A stretch of DNA of 64,000 nt from Bryobacterales bacterium (GTDB lineage: Bacteria; Acidobacteriota; Terriglobia; Bryobacterales; Bryobacteraceae), in the NCBI GenBank assembly GCA_016713735.1, contig JADJOP010000017.1:1-64000 (forward strand), read 5' to 3'. A program made the position numbers and the translations under genes. The notes beneath the pieces were generated by a model. The model did no database searches, had not been told where the DNA came from, and was given only the letters and a program-made list of their open reading frames with translations. This document shows, piece after piece, positions 11,552 through 23,076 of this stretch. Every line of letters starts with the position of its first letter. The first letter of the stretch is position 1.

Positions 11552-12463
11552 ATGGATTCTTTTCAACAAATCATCTTCAAACTGAAACAATACTGGGCCG
11601 ACCGGGGCTGCATCATCCAGGAGCCGTATGACAACGAGGTGGGGGCCGGGACGATGTGCCCGGAGACGTTCCTGCGCGTGTTGGGTCCGAAGCCGTACCG
11701 GGTGGCCTATGTGCAGCCGAGCCGGCGTCCGGCCGACGGACGCTATGGCGAAAACCCGAACCGGCTCTACAAGCACCAGCAGTTGCAGGTGATTTTGAAG
11801 CCGACGCCGGCGGATGTGATCGAGCAGTATCTGGGTTCGCTGGAGGCCATTGGGATCGACCTGAAGAAGCACGACATCCGGTTCGAGGAAGACAACTGGG
11901 AGTCGCCGACGCTGGGCGCCTGGGGCATTGGATGGCAGGTGCTCTTCGACGGCCAGGAGATCTCGCAGTTCACCTACTTCCAGCAGTGCGGCGGGATCGA
12001 TTTGGATCTGTGTCCGGCGGAGCTGACCTACGGGTTGGAGCGTTTGGCAGCGTTCTTGCAGAACAAAGAGAGCGTCTACGAGATCGAGTGGGCTCCGGGC
12101 TTCACCTATGCGGACGTCCGTTTCGAGGACGAGCGGCAGAACTCGGTCTACAACTTCGAAATGGCCGATATCCCCACGCTGTGGAAGCTGTTTGACACGC
12201 ACGAAGGCGAATGCCAGCGGCTGATTGACGCGTTTCGCGGCCTGGCGGCCGAGGATGCGGCGGGGCGGGCGCGGTTTCCTGTGTTGTCGAGCTATGACCA
12301 CGTGTTAAAGTGCTCGAATCTGTTCAACCTGCTGGATGCGCGCGGGGCGATCAGCGTCACCGAACGGGTGGGCGTAATCGCGCGAGTGCGCAAATTAGCG
12401 GTGGGAACGGCGCAGTTGTGGATGGCGCAGCAGGCGCCGGTGCAGCCGGAGGTGGCCGCCTGA
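11552..12463 (+). CDS. glyQ: Glycyl-tRNA synthetase alpha subunit
   Basis: Catalytic subunit of the bacterial alpha2-beta2 GlyRS, which charges tRNA-Gly. The protein has 303 residues, the normal length. Family signatures include [18 protein letters not shown] near the start, [40 protein letters not shown] and [20 protein letters not shown]. Its TGA overlaps the ATG of glyS (TGATG at 12461-12465), the usual translational coupling between the two subunits. Confidence 0.98.
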   Translation: MDSFQQIIFKLKQYWADRGCIIQEPYDNEVGAGTMCPETFLRVLGPKPYRVAYVQPSRRPADGRYGENPNRLYKHQQLQVILKPTPADVIEQYLGSLEAIGIDLKKHDIRFEEDNWESPTLGAWGIGWQVLFDGQEISQFTYFQQCGGIDLDLCPAELTYGLERLAAFLQNKESVYEIEWAPGFTYADVRFEDERQNSVYNFEMADIPTLWKLFDTHEGECQRLIDAFRGLAAEDAAGRARFPVLSSYDHVLKCSNLFNLLDARGAISVTERVGVIARVRKLAVGTAQLWMAQQAPVQPEVAA

Positions 12464-14432
12464 TGCCGCTCGATTTTCTGTTGGAGATCGGATCGGAAGA
12501 GATTCCCGATTGGATGATTGAGCCGGCACTGGAACACCTGAAGGGCGCCTTCACGAAGCTGCTGGCCGACCACAAGCTGAAGGGCGGGGTGGCGTGGGTG
12601 GACGCGACGCCGCGGCGGCTGGTGGTGCAACTGACGGGATTGCCGAAGGGGCAGAAGGATTCGGTGGAGACGGTGAGCGGTCCGCCGAAGTCGGCCGGCG
12701 AGGGCGCGGCGATGGGGTTTGCCCGCAAGATGGGCGTGACGCCGGAGCAACTCGAGACGGTGACGACCGACAAGGGCGAGTATTTTTGTTTTAAACGGAA
12801 GCTGGTGGGCAAGTCGACGGGCGAGATTCTGGCCGCGGCGCTGCCGGGGTTGATCCTGGGGATTCCCTGGCCGAAGACGATGTACTGGCTGGGCAAGGGC
12901 ACGCCGCGGTTCATCCGGCCGATTCGCTGGATTGTGGCGCTGCTGGGGCCGAAGGTGGTGGAGTTCGAGGTGACGGGCGTGAAGTCCGGCGCGGCGACGA
13001 TGGGCCACCGGCGGCTGGCGAAGTCGAAGAAGCCGGTGAAGGTTTCGATCAAGAATTACGAGCAGAAGCTACTGGAGAATTTCGTCGTGGTGCGGGCCGA
13101 GGCGCGGCGGCGGAAGATCGAGGCGGGGATTGCCGATCTGCTGGCCGGGACGGGCTTGCGGGTGAAGCCGGACGCGTCGCTGGCCGACACGCTGTGCGAC
13201 ATCACGGAGTATCCGACGCCGATTCTGGGCTCGTTTGCCGAGAGCTATTTGTCGCTGCCGGCCGAGGTGCTGGTGACGGTGATGCGGCATCACCAGAAGT
13301 ATTTTTCGGTGGTGCGCGAGGATGGTTCGCTGGCTCCGCATTTCATCGCCGTGATGAACACGGAGAGCGACTCGGAAGGCTTTGTGCGGGCGGGCAATGA
13401 GCGCGTGCTGCGGGCGCGGTTCAACGACGCGCGGTTTTTCTATGACGTGGATCAGAAGAAGACGCTGTTGGAGCGCGTGGCGGACCTGAAGCATGTCACG
13501 TTCCAGAAGGACATCGGGTCGTATTTCGACAAGGTGAAGCGGATGGAGAAGACGCTCGCCGATCTGGACGCGCGGCGTGCCTGCGAGTTGTGCAAGTGCG
13601 ACCTGACGACGGACATGGTGAAGGAGTTCACCGACCTGCAGGGCCTTGTGGGCGGCATTTACGCCAGGGCGCAGGGCGAAAGCGAAGCGGTGGCGCAGGC
13701 GATTTACGAGCACTACAAGCCGCTCTCGATGGAGGATTCGATTCCCTCGACGCTGGCCGGGCAGCAACTGGCGCTGGCCGACAAGATGGACACGCTCACG
13801 GAGTGTTTCCGCGTGGGCCTGATTCCGACGGGATCGAAGGACCCGTTCGCGCTGCGGCGGGCGGCGCAGGGCGTGGTGAAGATTCTGGTGGAAGGCACGC
13901 TTGAGGCGAAGCTGCACGAGCTGATCGCGAGCGACGCGCTGAAAACATTTTTGAAGATCGCGTACGCTACTATTTCCGCGACTACAAGGGCTACGCCTAC
14001 GATGAAGTGAACGCGGCGATGGCCTGCGGCTGGAGCGATCTGAAGGATCTGGCGGCGCGGCTGGAAGCGCTCAAGGCGGTGCGGCCGACGGAGGATTTCG
14101 AGCCGCTGGCGGCCAGCTTCAAGCGTGTGAAGAACATTCTCGAGCAGGCGGCGTTTACGGGCGGCGTGATCGACGCCGGGCAGTTGACCGATGAAGCCGA
14201 GCGGGCGTTGCATGCGGCCATGGGCGGGCTGGAATTGAGCGGGCTTGGCTACCGGGAGCAGTTGGAGCGCATCGCGACGCTGCGGCCGGTGGTGGATCAG
14301 TTTTTTGACAAGGTTCTTGTGAACGCGCCGGAGCCGCACGTGCGGCAGAACCGACTCGCACTTTTACATCATTTGCGGAGCGAGTTTTCTCGCATCGCGG
14401 ATTTTTCTGAAATCGTCACCAGCAGTAATTGA
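12463..14432 (+). CDS. glyS: Glycyl-tRNA synthetase beta subunit, one frameshift
   Basis: Beta subunit of the tetrameric GlyRS, needed for tRNA recognition. The start [20 protein letters not shown] is diagnostic, followed by GFARKMGVTPEQLETV, PKTMYWLGKGTPRFIRPIRW, HHQKYFSVV, ARFNDARFFYDVDQKKTL and the helical tail. Frame is lost near 13940; one base earlier or later the sequence reads ENIFEDRVRYYFRDYKGYAY and runs to the true end at 14432. The repaired length is about 656 residues, slightly short of the usual 680-700. A natural disruption of this essential gene is implausible, so the frameshift most likely marks a sequencing error. Confidence 0.96.
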
Positions 14433-14455
14433 GCTACGACCACGAAGGAGCAACC

Positions 14456-17200
<2,745 letters not shown>

Positions 17201-17224
17201 GGGCTTAGCGAAGATTGCACGAGG

Positions 17225-17256
17225 AAACGCCCGGACCTGCGAGGGTCCGGGCGTTT
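17225..17256 (+). terminator. Hairpin terminator after ppdK
   Basis: Perfect 13-base inverted repeat (AAACGCCCGGACC, 17225-17237, and its complement 17244-17256) around a six-base loop, 24 bases after the ppdK stop. The T-rich tract is only TTT inside the right arm and a short ATTTG after it. The position between ppdK and uvrA supports termination. Confidence 0.8.
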
Positions 17257-17318
17257 CGTATTTGGCCGCCACGGTAGAATGAAGGATTCCCTTCCCTGCC
17301 CTGGGAATCACAGAGTCC

Positions 17319-20150
17319 ATGCCCCCACGCAAAACGGCCACACGCTCGGCGAATGATGTGATCACGCTGCGCGGAGCGCGTGTGCACAACCTCAAGAATC
17401 TGACGGTGACGCTGCCGCACAACAAGCTCACGGTGGTGACGGGGGTGTCGGGGTCGGGCAAGTCGTCGCTGGTGTTCGACACGATTTATGCCGAGGGGCA
17501 GCGGCGGTATGTGGAGTCGCTGTCGACCTATGCGCGGCAGTTTGTCGACCGCATGGAGAAGCCGGCGCTGGATGAGATTGAGGGCATCGCGCCGCCGGTG
17601 GCCATCCGGCAGAAGAACATGACGCGGAATCCGCGTTCGACGGTGGCGACCTCGACGGAGATCTACGACTACATGCGGCTGCTGTTTGCGCGCGCGGGGC
17701 GGACCTATTGCCCCAATTGCGGCAACCGCGTGGAGCGCGACACGGTGGATCACGTGGCGGCGCGGATGTTGAGTTGCGCGCCGGGTTCGCGCTGGTATGC
17801 GCTGTTCCCGCTGACGCAGCATGAGGACTCAAAGGCGCGCGCCGATTACCTGTTCGAATTGCGCAAGCGCGGCTTCAACCGGTTGTTTCAGGGCGGGGCG
17901 ACGGTGGAGTTCTCGACGCCGGAATCGCTGCTGGAGCTGGATTTTTCGAAGACGGTGTTTGCGCTGGTCGACCGGCTGGCGTTGCCGCAGTCGGGCGCGT
18001 CGACGGTGGATTTGCGGCAGCGTGTGGTGGATGCGGTGGAAATCGCTTATCGCGAGGCGCGCGAGGTGTTGTTTCAATCGGCGTCGGGTGAGGAGGCGCT
18101 GCGGTTCTCGGAGTCGTTCACGTGCAAGCACGACGATACGAAGTTTGCCGATCCGGAGCCGTCGCTGTTCAGCTTCAACTCACCCATGGGGGCGTGCCCG
18201 CGCTGCCAGGGCTTTGGCAACGTGGTGGATTACGATCCGGGGCTGGTGATTCCCGATCCCTACCTGGCGCTCGATAAGGGCGCGGTGGACCCGTGGAACA
18301 AGCCGCAGTACCGCTGGGGTTGGAACGATTTCAAGCTTGAGGCGCGGGGCAAACTGCGCACCGATGTGCCGTACAACGAGCTGAGCAAGAGCGAGCAGGC
18401 GGTGGTGTGGCGGGCCATCCGCGAGTTCTTTGCCGAGGTGGAGCGGAAGAAGTACAAGGTCCATGTGCGGGTGTTTTTGTCGCGTTACCGCGGCTATGCC
18501 GATTGCGATGAGTGCGGCGGGGCGCGGCTGCGGAAAGAGGCGCTGAACATTCGCATCGGGGGGAAGACGATTGCCGAGGTGACGAAGCTGAACATCACCG
18601 AGGCACATGGGTTCTTTTCGGCGCTGGAACTGGCTCCGGAAGAGGCGGCGATTGCGCAGAAGGTGTTGGTGGAGGTGCGGCAGCGGCTGAAGTTCCTCAA
18701 TGACGTCGGCCTCGAGTATCTGACGCTGGACCGGTTGTCGGCGACGCTTTCGGGCGGCGAGGCGCAGCGGATTCAGTTGGCGACGTGTCTGGGTTCGCGA
18801 TTGGTGGGAGCGACGTACGTGCTGGATGAGCCGTCGATCGGGCTGCATTCGCGCGACACGTACCGGCTGATCCGGATTCTGCATGAGCTGCGGGATCTGG
18901 GGAACACGATTCTGGTGGTGGAGCACGATCCGGACGTGATGCGGGCGGCGGATGAGATTCTGGATTTGGGTCCGGGGGCGGGCGAGCATGGGGGGCGGAT
19001 CGTATTTCAGGGTACGAAGTCCGATTTGTTCGATGGCAAGCCGCAGTCGCTCACGGGGCAGTATTTGCGCGGGGAAAAGCAGGTGTGGCGGGCGAGGGCG
19101 CGGCGGGGGAGGCATGCGCGGCGGCGGCTGCGGTTTGAGGGCTGCCGGGCGCATAATCTGCGCAACATCGACGTGGAAGTGCCGCTGGACATGATGGTGT
19201 GCGTGACGGGGGTGTCGGGCTCGGGGAAGTCGACGCTGGTGCATGAGGTGATGGCGAAGGCGCTGGAGTCGGCGCATGGGAAGCGGGGTCCGGGGGCGGC
19301 CGAGGATGAGCTGGCGGGGTCGGGCGAGAAGCAGACGTGGCGCAAGCTGGATGGCCACAACATGATCGGCGATGTGAATCTGGTGGACCAGTCGCCGATT
19401 GGGCGGACGCCGCGGTCGAACCCGGTGACCTACATCAAGGCGTTCGATCTGATCCGCGAGTTGTTTGCTTCGACGCGCGAGGCAGACCGGCGCGGCTACA
19501 CGGCGGGGCACTTCTCGTTCAACATCCCGGGCGGGCGTTGCGAGACGTGCCAGGGCGACGGGACGGTGACGGTGGAGATGCAGTTCTTGGCCGATGTCGA
19601 GCTGGTGTGCGAGGAGTGCAACGGGACGCGCTATAAGGCTTCGACGCTCGATGTGCACTACCAGGGGCGGAACGTGCACGAGGTGCTGCAGCTGACGGTG
19701 CGCGAGGCGATCACGTTCTTTTCGAGCACGCCGAAGATTGTGCACAAGCTGCAAGTGTTGGATGACGTGGGGCTGGGGTACTTGCGGCTGGGGCAATCGG
19801 CGACGACGCTCTCGGGCGGCGAGGCGCAGCGGGTGAAGCTGGCGGCGCATCTGGCGCAGTCGTCGGCCAAGGGGACGCTGTTCATCTTTGATGAGCCGAC
19901 AACGGGGCTGCATTTTGACGACATCGCGAAGCTGCTGGATGCGTTTGACCGGCTGATCCGCAATGGGGCGAGCCTTTTGATCATTGAGCACAATATGGAG
20001 GTGATTCGGGCGGCGGATTGGGTGATCGATCTGGGTCCGGAGGGCGGTTCGGGGGGCGGGCTGGTGGTGGCCGAGGGGACGCCGGAGGAGGTAGCGGCGG
20101 TGGAGGGATCGTACACGGGGCGGTTCTTGCGGGCGATGATGCCCGCGTAA
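17319..20150 (+). CDS. uvrA: Excinuclease ABC subunit A
   Basis: DNA damage-recognition ATPase of nucleotide excision repair. The protein has 943 residues and two ABC ATPase modules. Module 1: Walker A GVSGSGKSSL, zinc-finger Cys pairs CPNC, CPRC and CDEC, ABC signature LSGGEAQRIQLA, Walker B VLDEPSIGLH. Module 2: Walker A GVSGSGKSTL, DNA-binding zinc finger CETCQGDG with CEEC, signature LSGGEAQRVKLA, Walker B IFDEPTTGLH. The UvrB-interaction region lies between. It stands alone between two intergenic gaps. The intact reading frame contrasts with several neighbours. Confidence 0.97.
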   Translation: MPPRKTATRSANDVITLRGARVHNLKNLTVTLPHNKLTVVTGVSGSGKSSLVFDTIYAEGQRRYVESLSTYARQFVDRMEKPALDEIEGIAPPVAIRQKNMTRNPRSTVATSTEIYDYMRLLFARAGRTYCPNCGNRVERDTVDHVAARMLSCAPGSRWYALFPLTQHEDSKARADYLFELRKRGFNRLFQGGATVEFSTPESLLELDFSKTVFALVDRLALPQSGASTVDLRQRVVDAVEIAYREAREVLFQSASGEEALRFSESFTCKHDDTKFADPEPSLFSFNSPMGACPRCQGFGNVVDYDPGLVIPDPYLALDKGAVDPWNKPQYRWGWNDFKLEARGKLRTDVPYNELSKSEQAVVWRAIREFFAEVERKKYKVHVRVFLSRYRGYADCDECGGARLRKEALNIRIGGKTIAEVTKLNITEAHGFFSALELAPEEAAIAQKVLVEVRQRLKFLNDVGLEYLTLDRLSATLSGGEAQRIQLATCLGSRLVGATYVLDEPSIGLHSRDTYRLIRILHELRDLGNTILVVEHDPDVMRAADEILDLGPGAGEHGGRIVFQGTKSDLFDGKPQSLTGQYLRGEKQVWRARARRGRHARRRLRFEGCRAHNLRNIDVEVPLDMMVCVTGVSGSGKSTLVHEVMAKALESAHGKRGPGAAEDELAGSGEKQTWRKLDGHNMIGDVNLVDQSPIGRTPRSNPVTYIKAFDLIRELFASTREADRRGYTAGHFSFNIPGGRCETCQGDGTVTVEMQFLADVELVCEECNGTRYKASTLDVHYQGRNVHEVLQLTVREAITFFSSTPKIVHKLQVLDDVGLGYLRLGQSATTLSGGEAQRVKLAAHLAQSSAKGTLFIFDEPTTGLHFDDIAKLLDAFDRLIRNGASLLIIEHNMEVIRAADWVIDLGPEGGSGGGLVVAEGTPEEVAAVEGSYTGRFLRAMMPA

Positions 20151-20210
20151 GAGTTGGACGCTGAGAAGTTTGAAGCCGTTGGCGCGGGGGCTGCGTCATA
20201 AAATGGAGAC

Positions 20211-21441
20211 ATGCGTCGCGTTGCGCTTCTTTTTTGCCTGGTTGCGGTGAGTGCGTTTGCGCTGCAGAAGAAGTCCGCTCCGGCGAAGGGGGCGGCGAAG
20301 CAGGCTCCCGTGGGCACGGGGGAGAAGGCTGCGCCGAAGGCCGAAGAGAAGCCGGCGGCTGAGGCCGCGCCCACGCCGTATGAGTTGGGGATGAAGGCGC
20401 TGGAGGCGAAGGATTATCCGGGGGCGGTGGCGGCGTTTGAGACGGCGATTGCGGGGGATGATTCGGATTACGCCGCGCACTTTCATCTGGCGCTGGCCCA
20501 TTCGCTGACGGGCGACAACACGCGGGCGGTGGAGCAGTACCGCAAGACGCTGTCGTTGAAGCCGGGTCTTTATGAAGCAGAGATCAACCTCGGGTTGTTG
20601 TTGTTCCAGCAGAAAGACTACGCCGGGGCGGAGCCTTTGTTGAAGGCGGCGGCGGAGAAGAAGCCGGAGAATGCGACGGCGGCGGCGGCGCATGGGCGGG
20701 CGTTGCTCGAGTTGAACAAACTGGCCGAGGCGGAGGCGGTGTTGAAGAAGGCCGTGGCGCTGGATGCGTCGCAGAAGGACACGCTGCTGGGGTTGGCGCA
20801 GAAGTATGAAGATGCCAAGCAGGTGGACCAGGCGGTGGCGCTCTATAGGGAGTTCCTGGACCGGCCGGGCGTAGCGGAGCGGTTGGGCAATTTGATGCTC
20901 TCGACGGGGCGGACGGGCGAGTCGATTGCGTTTCTAGAGGATGCCGTGAAGACGTCGCCGACGGCGGCGAATCATTATGCGCTGGCGATTGCGCACTTGC
21001 GGAACAAGGACGCGGCGAAGGCGGGAGACCAGTTTGAGCGGGCGGTGGCGCTGGAGCCGCGCAATGCGCAGTTGCGGATGAGCTATGGCGGGTTTCTGCG
21101 CGACCAGCGGAAGATTGCGCCGGCAACGCAGCAATATTATGCGGCGGTGCAGATCGATCCGGCGTTGAAGGAAGGGGTGGTCGGAGTTTGGGGCGATGCT
21201 GTTGTTGCTGGAGCAGTATCCGCAGGCGGTGGCGGCATTTGAAAAGTTGCAGGCGTTGGGCGATGCGCGCGCCCCCGTATACTTCTTCAAGGCGATCGCG
21301 CTCGACCATATGAAGCAGTTCAAGCCGGCCAAGGAAAGCTATGAGAAGTTTCTCGCGTTGTGCGAGGGCAAGTTTCCGGATGAGGAGTTCAAGGCGCGGC
21401 AGAGGATTAAAGTGATTGATAAGGAGCTGGCACGGCGATGA
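20211..21441 (+). CDS. Exported TPR-repeat protein, one frameshift
   Basis: Secreted or periplasmic tetratricopeptide-repeat protein that probably acts as a scaffold. After a signal peptide (MRRVALLFCLVAVSAFA) and an Ala/Lys/Pro-rich linker come at least eight TPR-like helix pairs, for example YELGMKALEAKDYPGAVAAF, HFHLALAHSLTGDNTRAVEQ and AEINLGLLLFQQKDYAGAEP. Frame is lost near 21178 at a GGGG run; the last two repeats (MLLLLEQYPQAVAAFEKLQA and VYFFKAIALDHMKQFKPAKE) continue in another frame to 21441. Its TGA overlaps the ATG of the next gene (ATGA), so the two are translationally coupled. Confidence 0.85.
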
Positions 21442-21872
21442 TGCGGATCTTGGCGTGCGCGGTGGCGGTGGCGGCGCTGGTGATGGCGCAATCGCCGGTG
21501 GAGTCGGCCAAGGCGGAGCCGAACGTGGAGAAGCGTTCAGAGAAGGCACTGCAGGCGGCTCAGAAGGTGTTGGATGAGTTGCGACGGAACGGGGATTTGG
21601 GGGACCGGGCGGCGGTGAAGTCGGCGCTGGGGGAGATCCGGGCGGGGGTGGAGTTGTGCGTGGATTCGCTGGAGGCGTCGGGGAAGGACGCGCGGCGGAG
21701 TCCGAAGTATTTCAAGAAGGCTGAGATCGGATTGCGGAAGTTGAACCGGTATCTGGAAGATCTGCGGGTGGCGTTGTCGGCCGATGACCGGGCTCCGGTG
21801 GCGGAGTTGCTCGCCTACACGCACCAGGTGCAGGACGACCTGTTGCTGGGCATCTTCACGAAGAAGAAATAG
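21438..21872 (+). CDS. Small exported helical protein, unknown function
   Basis: 144 residues: a signal peptide (MMRILACAVAVAALVMAQ), then an almost entirely helical, Lys/Glu/Leu-rich body that ends in three Lys. No catalytic motif is visible. It is coupled by a four-base ATGA overlap to the TPR protein and followed nine bases later by another exported helical protein, so the three genes look like one operon. Its spacing and style suggest a partner of the TPR protein. Unrecognised family. Confidence 0.7.
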   Translation: MMRILACAVAVAALVMAQSPVESAKAEPNVEKRSEKALQAAQKVLDELRRNGDLGDRAAVKSALGEIRAGVELCVDSLEASGKDARRSPKYFKKAEIGLRKLNRYLEDLRVALSADDRAPVAELLAYTHQVQDDLLLGIFTKKK

Positions 21873-21880
21873 GAGGGCGG

Positions 21881-22522
21881 ATGCGCGCCTTGATTCTGTT
21901 GGCTGTGGCGGGGTGCCTTGCGTGGGGGCAGCAGCGCGACTTTCTCACCGCCGATGAAGTGGACCAGATCCGGCTGGCGCAGGAGCCGAACCTGCGGTTG
22001 ACATTGTACGCGGGGTTCGCCAAAGAGCGGGTGGCGCTGGTGGAGTCGCTGGTGGCCAAGGAGAAGGCGGGGCGAAGCGCGATGATCCACGACACGCTGG
22101 ACGATTACACGAAGATCATCGAAGCGATCGACACGGTGGCCGACGATGCGCTGCGGCGGGGGTTGGACATCAAGGCGGGCATGGAGGCGGTAGCCGAGGC
22201 CGAGAAGGAGTTCGCGGAGCGGTTGAAGAAGATTGAAGAGGCCGAGCCGAAGGACTTGCAGCGCTACCAGTTTTCGCTGACCAACGCGATTGAGGCGACC
22301 GAGGATTCCTTTGAGATGGCGCAGGTGGATTTGCAGGAGCGCAAGGCGGGTGCGGCGCAGCGGCGGGCGGCGGAGGACAAGGAGCGGGAGGAGTTGATGT
22401 CGCCGACGGATCGCGAAGCGCGGCAGGCGGCGGCGAAGAAGAAGGCGGCCGAGGAGAAGAAGACGACGCGCAAGGCGCCGACGCTGCGGCGGAAGGGTGA
22501 GGCGCCGGCGGGGAAGCCGTAG
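21881..22522 (+). CDS. Exported coiled-coil protein, unknown function
   Basis: 213 residues with a signal peptide (MRALILLAVAGCLAWGQQ) and a body of long amphipathic helices rich in Ala, Glu and Lys. It ends in a Lys/Ala/Glu-rich, low-complexity tail (KKKAAEEKKTTRKAP). The start follows GGAGGG, a good Shine-Dalgarno. It is the third gene of the TPR operon. Its overall plan (signal, helices, basic tail) resembles the gene before it, so the two may be distant paralogues. No enzymatic motif is seen. Confidence 0.7.
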   Translation: MRALILLAVAGCLAWGQQRDFLTADEVDQIRLAQEPNLRLTLYAGFAKERVALVESLVAKEKAGRSAMIHDTLDDYTKIIEAIDTVADDALRRGLDIKAGMEAVAEAEKEFAERLKKIEEAEPKDLQRYQFSLTNAIEATEDSFEMAQVDLQERKAGAAQRRAAEDKEREELMSPTDREARQAAAKKKAAEEKKTTRKAPTLRRKGEAPAGKP

Positions 22523-22533
22523 GGGCGAGGGCG

Positions 22534-23076
22534 CTACTTCACCTGCACGAGCTTCGCCGTGTCGAGTTCGGCCTTGCCGCCGGGGGTGGCGGCGGGGACG
22601 TCGAGGGTGAGGTTGATGTTTTTGCAGGTGGTCTCGGTGGAGGCCTGGCCGCGGATGTTGAGTTGGGCGGGGGCGGCGCCTTCCACCTTGGCGGCGAAGA
22701 TGGCTTCCTTCTCATAGCCGTAGCTGAACCAGCGGAGGTCGGGCTTGGAGAAGTCCTTGGGCGCGGGTTGGAGCCAGGGGCCGGCCAGCTTGAGGCCGCC
22801 GGACACTTTGATCTCGGTCTGCTGGTCGATGCCCAGCGACATCTTGCCGGCGAGGCGTTCCTTGGCGCGGCGCTCGTTGTCCATCGTGAATGTGTGCCAG
22901 GTGGGTTCGAGGGCGACCTTGACGACGAGGTAGGGGCCATCGACGCGGGCGCGGTAGTGCACGACGACATCGTCCTGGTGGGTGACGACGGCGGGTTCGG
23001 ACCATTCGCCGGCGTTGGCCGAGAGGGCGACGGCGAAGAGCGTGGCGGCGAGGATGCGGGGCATGGGCGAACTCAC
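22534..23076 (-). CDS. DsbD N-terminal-domain-like periplasmic protein
   Basis: 180-residue exported protein resembling the N-terminal domain (DsbD-alpha) of the thiol:disulfide transporter DsbD. Seen are a signal peptide (MPRILAATLFAVALSANA), the family's EPTWHTFTM segment, a LRWFSYGYEKEAIFAAKV block, and a final beta strand TTCKNINLTLDVP. In DsbD this last strand carries one of the redox cysteines; only one Cys is present here. The gene follows the thioredoxin-like gene with a GTGA overlap at 23073-23076. ATG at 23064 is an alternative start. It may be the redox partner of the upstream protein. Confidence 0.65.
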   Translation of the reverse strand: MSSPMPRILAATLFAVALSANAGEWSEPAVVTHQDDVVVHYRARVDGPYLVVKVALEPTWHTFTMDNERRAKERLAGKMSLGIDQQTEIKVSGGLKLAGPWLQPAPKDFSKPDLRWFSYGYEKEAIFAAKVEGAAPAQLNIRGQASTETTCKNINLTLDVPAATPGGKAELDTAKLVQVK

